Source of the DNA: an uncultured Croceitalea sp.
GTDB lineage: Bacteria; Bacteroidota; Bacteroidia; Flavobacteriales; Flavobacteriaceae
NCBI GenBank assembly: GCA_947494805.1
Contig: CANLWK010000003.1
Span: 62,001-126,000 of the forward strand
Length of the DNA stretch: 64,000 bases
Direction of reading: 5' to 3'
The notes beneath the pieces were generated by a model. The model was not told where the DNA came from. It searched no databases and saw only the letters and a list, made by a program, of their open reading frames with translations. Below, one piece after another: positions 16,996-26,003 of this stretch. Numbering within the stretch: position 1 is the first letter of the stretch; each line of letters begins with the position of its first letter. The position numbers were made by a program, and so were the translations under genes.

Positions 16996-17958
16996 CTATT
17001 CTTCAATATCTAAATCTGCATAATCATTTAAGATACCGCTCGCAATTAAATTGGTAAGTAGCTGTTTGTCTGATTTTATCTTCATCGTCTCGGCAACATC
17101 AGATTCACCTCCAATATCAATTAAGGTGATTGCCGGAAGTGCGTTCTTGGCCAAATATAGATTGTTTTTGTCGGTAAAGACTTCGTCATAGTCTTTAAAA
17201 GATTTGTTCTGAACACTGTTCTGACTAAACAACCGCTCTAGGTTTTCAGCAATTTTTTTACCTTCCTCACTCTTGTTATGATGATAAACAGAAACATCAC
17301 AGTAGTCATTCGTCGTTATCGCATTGTTCACCCGAGTAACCAATAGGCGTTGGTACTTTCCTTGATGTATCAGGTATTTTTTATTAATGGTTTCAACATA
17401 CTCTTGCATCTGCTGTAAATCGGCCATTGCCCCCTCGGTCGTGGATTCGTCTTCGGTAGCAATGGGATATTGTATTGCTTCACTTTTTATGAAATATACC
17501 TGTGCGCCATGGACCATCAACTCTTTGGCCAAGTTTTGGGTAATCTCATCGGTTATCTGTTTGGTAGTCTCAGTAGTGTTAAGCACCGCATTACCAGAAA
17601 TCAAGTAGATCACCGCATTCTTCAATCTACTGCTTTTAGCAGTTATCTCGGGTAGTTCTCTTTCGAAAATGGAGGCCTCCATTTTCTTATCGGCATCTAC
17701 GTGAATGGCCGTTTTCTTAAAAGAATCATCAACATTGGGTATAAAGTACTCCCGACCCAAATGTAGTTCACTGCCGTTTCTAAGATTGTCTTTGTTCAAT
17801 TCAATGAACTGGGCGTAGTATTTTGAAGGGTTTAAGCCCTCTTTTCGAAGCATTGAAAAGATACCGTCACCTTTTTTTGCCTTTACCTTGTAAGTGGATT
17901 GTGCCTTTACCTGCAATAATCCTACAAGTATAATAATTATGGATAGTGTTTTTGTCAT
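16996..17958 (-). CDS. Catalytically dead paralogue of the adjacent amidase
   Basis: The 320-aa exported protein aligns along its length with the downstream amidase: LysM-like start (KAKKGDGIFSMLRKEGLNPSKYY), ELMVHGAQVYFI, GKYQRLLVT, SVYHHNKSEEGKKIAE and NNLYLAKNALPAIT. The active-site positions are all altered: His to Asn123 (SGNAVLN), Glu to Gln134, His to Arg209 (TRVNN) and Glu to Asp281 (LIDIG). It has an intact reading frame and signal peptide, so it is a maintained pseudoenzyme, perhaps an activator, a wall-binding scaffold or a partner of the active amidase. Without the paralogue next door it would probably be left as hypothetical. Confidence 0.85.
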   Translation of the reverse strand: MTKTLSIIIILVGLLQVKAQSTYKVKAKKGDGIFSMLRKEGLNPSKYYAQFIELNKDNLRNGSELHLGREYFIPNVDDSFKKTAIHVDADKKMEASIFERELPEITAKSSRLKNAVIYLISGNAVLNTTETTKQITDEITQNLAKELMVHGAQVYFIKSEAIQYPIATEDESTTEGAMADLQQMQEYVETINKKYLIHQGKYQRLLVTRVNNAITTNDYCDVSVYHHNKSEEGKKIAENLERLFSQNSVQNKSFKDYDEVFTDKNNLYLAKNALPAITLIDIGGESDVAETMKIKSDKQLLTNLIASGILNDYADLDIEE

Positions 17959-17979
17959 TTAAGTGTCTTGTAACTGTAA

Positions 17980-18009
17980 CAAATATAGCATCTAATCGAT
18001 GAAATGCAA
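17980..18009 (-). promoter_or_regulatory. Promoter of the amidase pair
   Basis: On the minus strand TTG (18009-18007) and TATATTTG (17987-17980) are separated by 19 bp. This is an exact match to the Bacteroidota -33/-7 pattern. Transcription should start near 17973, about 15 bp before the ATG at 17958. Confidence 0.65.
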
Positions 18010-18076
18010 AAAATATCGATAAAACGCTCAATTATTTCGTTGTGAAGAAAAGTCCTACCTCTTTTAATTTCGATTC

Positions 18077-19339
18077 TTAGAAGTACTGTCCAATACCAAA
18101 AACTACACCACGAGCTCCCTCTTTGGTAACCCCATGACCATAGTCAATTCTGAAGATGGCGTTGAATATTTTTTTATGGATAAACCGAATTCCAACGCCA
18201 GGGTATATCCTTAAATTTTGGGTATCGGCGAAGTCGCCGAAATCTCCTCCTGGGTTACGCCAACTGCCACCATCAACAAAAACATTGCCCTGCACCACAA
18301 ACCAGTCCTTTTCATATAGGGTATGCCTATACTCAGTATTCAACACTATAGCTGCGGTACCCCTATCTATTAAATTACCAACACCCCTTATATTGAGATT
18401 GTTATCGACTGCAAATGGCGCAAAAGGGGTCTCAATATTGCTCGATACGCCGAAGCGTAATCGATTTGCCCAATTTCCTCTTTCGCCAACGCGCTTGAAG
18501 TACAAAAAGTCATTAAACCCAATGGTAAAGTCTGGCAAGGTTTGGTCTTGACTTCGCACCAACTGCAGGTTTAAGATGCTTCGAAATCCTGATAAGTAAT
18601 AGTAGTAATACTTTATATCGTTGAAATCATAAATGAGTTTGTACAGGTATTTATCTACATTCAAGGCCTGCGGAACACCTGTATCCGTAACACCGGATAA
18701 ATATTGATAGTCTTCGGTAAAAAAGTTCAGGCCCATTTCTAAACGATGTTTTACATTGAACTCGTAAAGTGCCAAAACCTCAACGGACTCATTATTGTAG
18801 CGATACTCGGCCGTTCCGCTGTTTAAAAAAACAGGCTCTTGCGTCGTCAGATCTTGGTAGTTGATAGCTAGCCCCAATCGCTTAGAGAACAGTTGCGGCG
18901 CCCTGATGTTCACCCCTACAGAATTAAAAATATCGTACTGGTAAAATCCACCCAACGTAATGTTCCTTCCCAAAAAATTAAATTCTTGCAGTCCTACTCG
19001 AAAAGCAAACTCATTATTGTTAGAGGTGTACACATTGGCAAAGGGTATAATGGTAAAGTTCTCTTCAATGCCAAAGTAAACGTTGTACGCCCCCAGTGTT
19101 TCAGTCTCAAACACTTGATAATATGCATGGGCCACCGCAGGCAATAGTTTGAGTCGATTCACATCATTGTCAAGTGCAATAGAATCTAGTGGAGCACCTA
19201 TTTCTAAACGGACAATTTTTTCAAGAAAAGTAGTTTTGGTTTTTTTGTTTCCCTGAAACTTAATATTGGCGACAACAGACTGTCCACAAACATAAGTGGT
19301 CAACAGAAAGAAGCTAAGTATTAAAAAAAACTTAGACAT
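18077..19339 (-). CDS. Omp85-family outer-membrane protein (POTRA plus D15 barrel)
   Basis: The 420-aa protein has a signal peptide (ending near YVCGQ), one POTRA-like domain (ANIKFQGNKKTKTTFLEKIVRLEIG) and a C-terminal surface-antigen barrel (NFLGRNITLGGFYQYDIFN, NLNIRGVGNLIDRG, YPGVGIRFIHKKIFNAIFRIDYGHG). The terminal Phe is typical of outer-membrane barrels. It is much shorter than BamA (five POTRA domains), so it is more like a TamA/ShlB-type or patatin-linked barrel. It ends 118 bp after the amidase promoter region and starts 8 bp after the GH113-like gene stop, suggesting a two-gene operon. Confidence 0.85.
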   Translation of the reverse strand: MSKFFLILSFFLLTTYVCGQSVVANIKFQGNKKTKTTFLEKIVRLEIGAPLDSIALDNDVNRLKLLPAVAHAYYQVFETETLGAYNVYFGIEENFTIIPFANVYTSNNNEFAFRVGLQEFNFLGRNITLGGFYQYDIFNSVGVNIRAPQLFSKRLGLAINYQDLTTQEPVFLNSGTAEYRYNNESVEVLALYEFNVKHRLEMGLNFFTEDYQYLSGVTDTGVPQALNVDKYLYKLIYDFNDIKYYYYYLSGFRSILNLQLVRSQDQTLPDFTIGFNDFLYFKRVGERGNWANRLRFGVSSNIETPFAPFAVDNNLNIRGVGNLIDRGTAAIVLNTEYRHTLYEKDWFVVQGNVFVDGGSWRNPGGDFGDFADTQNLRIYPGVGIRFIHKKIFNAIFRIDYGHGVTKEGARGVVFGIGQYF

Positions 19340-19347
19340 TGGGGTGG

Positions 19348-20358
19348 TTACTTTTTCAAATAGTCGCCATAAAAGCTTCTAATTACAACTTCAGAGGGTT
19401 TATTTTGTGGTGTAAAGCGATTATCACCAACACCTCCTGACCTTTCATGATGAATAAACCACTTCCAAACAAAGCCGCCAGCAAACCAATCTTCATTCCA
19501 AAACTCATCAAAAATGACTTGTGTGGCATCTGCCTGCCCTTGCAAGTTTACACCCATATCGTTTTCGTCAACCAACCAGGGCTTCTTTGCGGTATAATCC
19601 ATACTTCGGTACCCAAATTCAGTAAATAAGATAGGTTTTTGTTTTTCTTCCGATAGGGCCTTGAGCTTTACTTTCCACTTTTGCCATCCTTTGCTTAGTT
19701 CTTCTTTTGTTGGGCTTTGTGCGTCCGATAATGGAAAATAGGCATCAACACCAATAAAATCAAGGGTATCCCAAAAAGGGGTGCGCGTATACTCATCCCA
19801 ATTGGCGGCATAGGTCAATTTTCCCGTGTAGGTTTTTTTGACCTTGTCGATTAAACTGCTCCAAAATGTTGGTCTGGCCTTTACAAACTCTTCCAATTCG
19901 GTGCCAATACAATAGACTTCTGCATTGACTTCTTGGGCCAGATCTGCATATGTCAAAATAAAATCTTCATAGGTTCTTTCAAATTCTGACCAATCTGCTT
20001 CGGTCTTCATAGTGATATCACCCGTAAATTCACCTCGCCACACCCATATTTGGGGCTTTATCATAATCTTGACATTGCTTTTTTTCAAAAGTTTTGCATA
20101 CTGCTTTGCACCGACACGTGTTTCGCCATACCATTGTCTGTCCGTATTAAAAATAACATTTGGAGCGCTAAGGTTTCGAATAAAACCAAAGGGCATTACA
20201 GCTGCGTAATTTGCATTGACCTTAAGAACAGGGGCAATGTGTTCTTGGGTCACCTTCTCTCTAGAGCCCACATAGCTCACACCATTTATTTTTTCTGATC
20301 GTTGGCTATTGCATGAAAACTGCAACAGACATAAAAAAAGAAGTCCTAATCTGCTCAT
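19348..20358 (-). CDS. GH113-like TIM-barrel lipoprotein
   Basis: The 336-aa lipoprotein (LLQFSCNS, Cys16) has a TIM-barrel glycosidase fold. The likely catalytic pair is Glu154 in CIGTELEEF (acid/base) and Glu247 in ILFTEFGYRS (nucleophile); IKPQIWVWRGEFTG and FIGVDAYFPLSD are other GH113 landmarks. GH113 enzymes include beta-mannanases. It lies 8 bp upstream of the Omp85-family gene, which is on the same strand. The intergenic stretch upstream (20359-20610) has no recognisable feature. Substrate is unproven. Confidence 0.8.
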   Translation of the reverse strand: MSRLGLLFLCLLQFSCNSQRSEKINGVSYVGSREKVTQEHIAPVLKVNANYAAVMPFGFIRNLSAPNVIFNTDRQWYGETRVGAKQYAKLLKKSNVKIMIKPQIWVWRGEFTGDITMKTEADWSEFERTYEDFILTYADLAQEVNAEVYCIGTELEEFVKARPTFWSSLIDKVKKTYTGKLTYAANWDEYTRTPFWDTLDFIGVDAYFPLSDAQSPTKEELSKGWQKWKVKLKALSEEKQKPILFTEFGYRSMDYTAKKPWLVDENDMGVNLQGQADATQVIFDEFWNEDWFAGGFVWKWFIHHERSGGVGDNRFTPQNKPSEVVIRSFYGDYLKK

Positions 20359-20610
20359 TTTGTTTTGATTGATTAGGACTAAAATAAAGGATTGTATCCG
20401 TAAAACTATAAGATGAGCTTCAAACCTATGTTAAAAGTCAGGGGTAATGCAGGCATTTTCTTGAAATATTAACTTTTATACCATCTTCATTGGCAATCAA
20501 CCTTGAAAACGTTCCTTTAACAAAACCTTGAAAAAATACTTTATAAGCGTGTTAAGAGTTACATTGTTTGAACAAACATCACTGCTACAGGTGTTCTGTT
20601 GCCAAGTTTT

Positions 20611-21996
20611 TCAATTGTCAAGAATAGTGGTCATTGCATAAATTTCATCAATTAGGGGAGTAGTGATATTTCCATTCCCTGCACCGGCCATAACGGAGGT
20701 TATAACGGCTTCTCCAATGATATGCCTCCCTTTTAAGGTACCATCCTTATCCTTATGTATTCCCTCAATTGGATAAATAGCCAAGAAATCTGCCAGTTGC
20801 TCATTGGAATAGGAAGTTTTCAACCCCCAAATGGCATGTAGAATCAAAGGTTCTCCGTTAGGGGCATTGCCCACGTACAACATGTTGTGCCCCTTTTTTC
20901 TTAAAATGGTCAAAAAGGGAATCCCCTTTTCTTTTATGAACTTTATTTTCTCATCAGCGACTTCAGGTAAATCATACTTAGCACCTGCGTTGATTTGGTC
21001 TTTTGAATCCCTGGGCAACCATATTTTGTATGTACCCATCAAATCACGGATCATGGAGGAGCAATCCCTATTTTCCAAATTTCCTCCCCACCCATAAGGT
21101 CTTCCTGACAAATTGAAAACCAATTGTTTAAGATGTTCCTCATTGAACTTAAAACTGTTCAATGCAACAGTGTTTCTATCTACCTCTGCCTTTAAAAGAT
21201 GGCCGTTTTGATTTTCATCAGCAGTGGCATAGTACACCAAGACTTTGTCAAGATGACCGTCCATATCTTCATATGGCAGCACCATTCCCATTTTGGCATT
21301 GATGGCATAATTGGAAACAGAATTTTGTAAACTCACTTTATCGGATAATGGCAGGCAGTAGGTCCCCGTGGACCATTGCGATATAAATGCTTCATCGACA
21401 ATGGCTACATCATGCATAGCTATCCAACCTTTATAAACAGGACTGATCACATAGCACCACTGTTTGTCATTCGCAACATGAACTATCAATATGGGCGTGT
21501 TTGCCCATAGACCAGTTTCTTGAAAATAATCGAAGGGATAGCCCTCACCAGCTTTAGAGTACCTGTCAAACCCAGGTTTGTTTGTTGGGACCCTGCGTAA
21601 ATTGGTATGGGCTATAACTATTCCTTTTTGAAGAAAATTGGGAAAACTCTCGGTGTCGATATTGTTAACAACTTCTTTTCGTTGCCATATGGCATGGGGT
21701 TTCTTGTTTTCACCATACCATTCGTCATCGGCCAAATATTTTTGTAGATACGACAGATTTTTGCCAGGAAAGCTATCTAAATTGGCCAGCAGTTCTTCAA
21801 AAGGGGTATTCCAAGGAATCAAGAAATTTTCAACAAATCTAATTCGCAACGAATCTGGAAGGTGAATCTCAGTTGCTGGATATTCCAGATTTTCATAAGA
21901 GTAAGTATCGATTTTGATGTTTAATTCCTTATCAACCGGTTTACAACCAAATAGTATCATGTAAATACATAAAACTCGAAGTAAACAGTAAAGCAT
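20611..21996 (-). CDS. NlpC/P60 cysteine peptidase lipoprotein with SH3-like domains
   Basis: I chose ATG at 21996 (461 aa) because it gives a lipoprotein signal (MLYCLLRVLCIYMILFGC). A frame open to 22146 would add 50 residues of unlikely sequence. Middle residues form SH3-like domains (PILIVHVANDKQWCYVISP, GWIAMHDVAIVDE). The C-terminal NlpC/P60 domain has the catalytic Cys in YGWGGNLENRDCSSMIRDL and the His in GHNMLYVG, with a further His in LILHAIWGL. It should cleave peptidoglycan stem peptides in the periplasm. It stands alone, divergent from the BNR gene. Confidence 0.85.
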   Translation of the reverse strand: MLYCLLRVLCIYMILFGCKPVDKELNIKIDTYSYENLEYPATEIHLPDSLRIRFVENFLIPWNTPFEELLANLDSFPGKNLSYLQKYLADDEWYGENKKPHAIWQRKEVVNNIDTESFPNFLQKGIVIAHTNLRRVPTNKPGFDRYSKAGEGYPFDYFQETGLWANTPILIVHVANDKQWCYVISPVYKGWIAMHDVAIVDEAFISQWSTGTYCLPLSDKVSLQNSVSNYAINAKMGMVLPYEDMDGHLDKVLVYYATADENQNGHLLKAEVDRNTVALNSFKFNEEHLKQLVFNLSGRPYGWGGNLENRDCSSMIRDLMGTYKIWLPRDSKDQINAGAKYDLPEVADEKIKFIKEKGIPFLTILRKKGHNMLYVGNAPNGEPLILHAIWGLKTSYSNEQLADFLAIYPIEGIHKDKDGTLKGRHIIGEAVITSVMAGAGNGNITTPLIDEIYAMTTILDN

Positions 21997-22256
21997 CCGC
22001 AATAATCCTCGGCAGGTGTTTGACGGTCTATTATTATGAGGATGTTGAGACATCCCACAACTGTTTTGATTGCCCATTCTTAGTTCTAAAAATATATAGT
22101 AACAAAATAGCCAAAATACAAGACATAAAGAAATAAAGACGATCACGACAACCCCAATTGTACTGCCAATTGAAAAATGTCTTACATGGTGTTGAATTAA
22201 TCCTTTTCTAAACCTAAAATTGGTTATTTTTAAAAAGAACTAACAACTGCTCATTT

Positions 22257-25200
22257 ATGAAGTCTTTTTACCTTTTGCCCTTCCTTTTGCTTTTTATGTT
22301 GCCCACGGGTGATCTGTGCGCTCAACGGAAGAAAAGTAGGACCGTCGCTATTGAAAACTATTCTGAGTCTCTGTACAATTCCATCCAATGGCGCCTTGTG
22401 GGACCATTTAGAGGGGGGCGCGCTGGAACGGCATCAGGGGTTTTGAACGACCCGAACCTCTATTATATGGGGACCGCAGGTGGTGGTGTATGGAAAACAA
22501 CGGATGCGGGCAACACTTGGAGCTGTATTTCTGATGGTTATTTTGGAGGTTCCATAGGGGCAGTTGCCGTTTCGGAGTCTGACCCCAATGTCATTTATGT
22601 AGGTGAAGGAGAACAAACACTTCGCGGAAATGTGTCGTCAGGTAACGGTATCTGGAAAAGTTTGGATGCTGGGGAAACATGGGAATTCATAGGGCTAGAG
22701 GGTTCAGAACACATCGCAAGGATTCGAATACACCCAAGTAATCCTGATTTGGTCTATGTAGCTGCCATTGGAAATCTATGGAAACCCAATGATACCCGTG
22801 GGGTCTATCGTTCAAAAGATGGAGGTAAAAACTGGGAAAAGATACTCTATGAAAGTGATAAGGCCGGAGCAGGTGATTTGATATTGGACCCTAACAATTC
22901 ACGAATTATTTATGCGGCGACCTGGGAAATGAAACGAAATGGATACCGAATGGATAGCGGTGGACCAGACAGCAAACTCTATAAAAGCACCGATGGAGGT
23001 GACTCTTGGACCAATATTTCAAAATATAGTGGTTTACCTAAGGGGCCATGGGGCATTGTCGGCATAGCGGTATCACCTGTTGATTCCAATAGGGTATGGG
23101 CAATTATCGAAGCTGAAGATGGCGGTGTATTCCGTTCTGATGATGCCGGTAAGACTTGGAAAAAAATAAATGAGAATAGGGCCTTACGGCAGCGTGCTTG
23201 GTACTATAGTCGCATTTATGCAGATACCCAAAACAAGGACAAGGTCTATGTGATGAATGTTAGTTATGGGGTATCGACCGATGGAGGAAAGACCTTTACC
23301 TTAAAAAATGCTCCCCATGGTGATCACCATGACCTTTGGATCGACCCCAATAATAATAACCGAATGGTTATTGCCGATGATGGGGGCGCACAGGTTTCGA
23401 ATGATGGGGGGGGGAATTGGACCACGTACCATAACCAGCCGACTGCACAATTTTATCGAGTGACCACTGACACTTCCTTTCCATACCGAATTTACGGAGC
23501 ACAGCAAGATAACTCGACGGTTCGTATTTACCATCGTACTTCTGGATCTAGTATTACGGAAAGGGATTGGGAACCTTCTGCTGGAGGTGAAAGTGCCCAC
23601 CTTGCCCCAGATCCAAGCAATAATGATATTGTTTATGGTGGCACCTTCAAAGGGTATATGATGCGTCAAGACCATGCTGTAGATCAAACACGATCCATCA
23701 ATATTTGGCCCGACAACCCGGCCGGGTCCGGTGCCGAAGTAATGAAATATCGTTTTAACTGGAATTTTCCGGTAAAGTTCAGTGTTCACGATAGCAATAA
23801 ACTGTATGCAGGATCTAATTTTTTGCATGTAACAACGAATGAGGGACAAACTTGGAACACCATTTCACCTGACCTTACCCGTGGCCTCTCTGAGACCATA
23901 AAATCATCTGGAGGACCTATAACCCAAGACAATACGGGTGCGGAGTTTTACTCCAATCTTTTTGCCATCAATGAATCACCTTTGGAAGAAGACGTAATCT
24001 GGGTGGGAAGTGATGACGGACTGATTCATATTACGCGAGATAATGGTAAAAACTGGGAGAATATTACTCCACCATCAACCATGAGTCCAAAACTTAATAT
24101 GATCAACTGTATTGATCCCAGTCCGTTCAAAAAAGGTACGGCATATGTAGCGGCTACATCCTATAAATTTGGAGATTATACACCATACCTTTATAAAACG
24201 AACGACTACGGAAAAACGTGGAAGGTAATTACCAAAGGAATCAAAAGTAATCACTACACCAGGGCCATCCGTTCTGATAAGGTTCGTGAGGGCCTATTGT
24301 ACGCAGGGACCGAATGGGGCATGTACGTTTCTTTCGATGATGGTAGCAGTTGGTCCTCATTTCAGTTGAATTTGCCCAAAACAGCTATTCGAGATCTTCA
24401 TGTACGCGACAATGATCTGATTGCGGCGACCCATGGACGTAGTTTTTGGATGATTGATGATTTGACACCATTACACCAACTTTCTGACGAAATTGCTAAA
24501 TCACAGGCCTATTTGTTTCAACCTGACAAGGCCTATCGAATGCAGCAATCAGGTGGCTGGCGCAAACCAAATACAAAGTTGGTTGGTGAAAACCATCCCA
24601 ATGGGGCAATTCTCAATTATTATATAAAGGATAGCAAAGACACGGATACCGTTTCCATTGAAATTCTTGAGATGGACGGCACACTGATTCAACGTTTTTC
24701 CAATCTAGCAAAAGAAGATAAATTGAATCCCGAAGCAGATAAATCTTTAAAAGTCAAGTCTGGCGGTAACCGGTTGATTTGGAATATGCGCTATCCCGGA
24801 TATAAGACATTCAAGGGTATGGTGTTTTATTCGTCGCCCAATGTGGGGCCTAAAGTGGTGCCCGGCACCTATAAAGTAAGACTAAACTATAACGGACAAA
24901 AATCTGAACAGGTACTTACCATTGTAAAAGACCCTAGAATGCCCAATTCAGATAGTGATTATCAAAAGCAATTTGATTTTTTGATTAAGGTCAGAAATCA
25001 GGTAAGCAGGGCAAATACAGCAATCATTGATATAAGAAGGGTCAAAGAAGACTTAGAATATCTCAAAGGAAAAAAGGGCTTGAAGACAAATTTACAAAAT
25101 ATGATATCTGAATTTGAATCTAAGTTAGATGTCGTTGAGAACAATATTCATATGACCAAGAACCAAAGCCGACAAGACCCATTGAACTACGGTATTCGCA

Positions 25201-25406
25201 TCAACAACCGTTTGGCCTTTTTAATGACCGACTCACAACGTGGAGACTATACCCCTACCGATCAAGCGCAGGAATTTTTTGCTGAAATTGTCAAGGAGTT
25301 GGATGCCGAAATCACGACCTTAAACCGATTGATGAATGAGTATGTTCCAAAAATCAACGGACAAGTATCAGAAAACAAAATGGAAATGATTTCTTTAAAA
25401 AGATAA
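22257..25406 (+). CDS. Exported BNR/VPS10-like beta-propeller protein
   Basis: The 1049-aa protein has a signal peptide and about 750 residues of Asp-box (BNR) repeats, visible as GGGVWKTTDAGNTWSCI, GIWKSLDAGETWEF, VYRSKDGGKNWEK, KLYKSTDGGDSWTN, VFRSDDAGKTWKK, VSTDGGKTF and more. The repeats form two sortilin-type propellers. The C-terminal part has a beta domain (PGTYKVRLNYNGQ) and a coiled, charged stretch (about 960-1010). Such proteins are annotated as glycosyl hydrolase or VPS10 but no catalytic residues are recognisable. It is followed 5 bp later by the phosphatase gene, so they share an operon. Confidence 0.88.
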   Translation: MKSFYLLPFLLLFMLPTGDLCAQRKKSRTVAIENYSESLYNSIQWRLVGPFRGGRAGTASGVLNDPNLYYMGTAGGGVWKTTDAGNTWSCISDGYFGGSIGAVAVSESDPNVIYVGEGEQTLRGNVSSGNGIWKSLDAGETWEFIGLEGSEHIARIRIHPSNPDLVYVAAIGNLWKPNDTRGVYRSKDGGKNWEKILYESDKAGAGDLILDPNNSRIIYAATWEMKRNGYRMDSGGPDSKLYKSTDGGDSWTNISKYSGLPKGPWGIVGIAVSPVDSNRVWAIIEAEDGGVFRSDDAGKTWKKINENRALRQRAWYYSRIYADTQNKDKVYVMNVSYGVSTDGGKTFTLKNAPHGDHHDLWIDPNNNNRMVIADDGGAQVSNDGGGNWTTYHNQPTAQFYRVTTDTSFPYRIYGAQQDNSTVRIYHRTSGSSITERDWEPSAGGESAHLAPDPSNNDIVYGGTFKGYMMRQDHAVDQTRSINIWPDNPAGSGAEVMKYRFNWNFPVKFSVHDSNKLYAGSNFLHVTTNEGQTWNTISPDLTRGLSETIKSSGGPITQDNTGAEFYSNLFAINESPLEEDVIWVGSDDGLIHITRDNGKNWENITPPSTMSPKLNMINCIDPSPFKKGTAYVAATSYKFGDYTPYLYKTNDYGKTWKVITKGIKSNHYTRAIRSDKVREGLLYAGTEWGMYVSFDDGSSWSSFQLNLPKTAIRDLHVRDNDLIAATHGRSFWMIDDLTPLHQLSDEIAKSQAYLFQPDKAYRMQQSGGWRKPNTKLVGENHPNGAILNYYIKDSKDTDTVSIEILEMDGTLIQRFSNLAKEDKLNPEADKSLKVKSGGNRLIWNMRYPGYKTFKGMVFYSSPNVGPKVVPGTYKVRLNYNGQKSEQVLTIVKDPRMPNSDSDYQKQFDFLIKVRNQVSRANTAIIDIRRVKEDLEYLKGKKGLKTNLQNMISEFESKLDVVENNIHMTKNQSRQDPLNYGIRINNRLAFLMTDSQRGDYTPTDQAQEFFAEIVKELDAEITTLNRLMNEYVPKINGQVSENKMEMISLKR

Positions 25407-25411
25407 AAAAT

Positions 25412-25966
25412 ATGGCAAAATCCCTCCGCTTAGGTTCCTTGCTTTTATTTTTATTGGTTCGCCCCCATTATGTTACCTCACAAACCATAATGCTTGAAAA
25501 AATACAATCTCCAAGATTTAAGCGATTGTACAAATTGAACGATTCGATTTACCGTTCAGAGCAGCCAAGCAAAAAAGGGTTTGAGGATTTAGAGAAGTTG
25601 GGAGTAAAGACCTCAATCTCGTTTCGTCGAAACAAGAGTGACACAAAAAAAGCCAAGAAAACCGGAATTGAATTGATTCATATTCCCCTAAAAACGGCCG
25701 AACTTACCCAAGAACACTTGATAATCGCTTTACAAGCGATACAGCATGCACAAAAACCAGTTTTGGTGCATTGTTGGCACGGTTCTGATAGAACTGGGGC
25801 AATTATGGCTACCTATCGGATAATTTTTCAAGATTGGACCAAAAAGGATGCTATTCATGAGTTGCGACGACCAGAGTTGGGCTATCATGAGAATTGGTAC
25901 CCCAATGTCATTGACCTTCTAATGGATATTGATACTTTGGAGATAAAGAAAGAATTGGGTCTTTAA
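25412..25966 (+). CDS. Exported dual-specificity / tyrosine phosphatase-like protein
   Basis: The 184-aa protein has a signal peptide (ending near YVTSQ) and a PTP fold. The catalytic P-loop is HCWHGSDRT (HCx5R), and an upstream LGVKTSISFRRNKSD strand is typical of bacterial DSP-like phosphatases. A general-acid Asp is not certain. Being exported, it may act on phosphorylated sugars or lipids rather than proteins. It lies 5 bp after the BNR gene and 37 bp before the gamma-glutamyltransferase gene. Confidence 0.85.
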   Translation: MAKSLRLGSLLLFLLVRPHYVTSQTIMLEKIQSPRFKRLYKLNDSIYRSEQPSKKGFEDLEKLGVKTSISFRRNKSDTKKAKKTGIELIHIPLKTAELTQEHLIIALQAIQHAQKPVLVHCWHGSDRTGAIMATYRIIFQDWTKKDAIHELRRPELGYHENWYPNVIDLLMDIDTLEIKKELGL

Positions 25967-26003
25967 TTGACCACTAACTTAACGAGAATTAAAAAAATTG
26001 AAT

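Noticed and set aside
20449-20465. AATGC-AG-GCATT inverted repeat in the gap 20359-20610
   Set aside because: The arms are only 5 bp and not placed at a promoter, so chance is likely.
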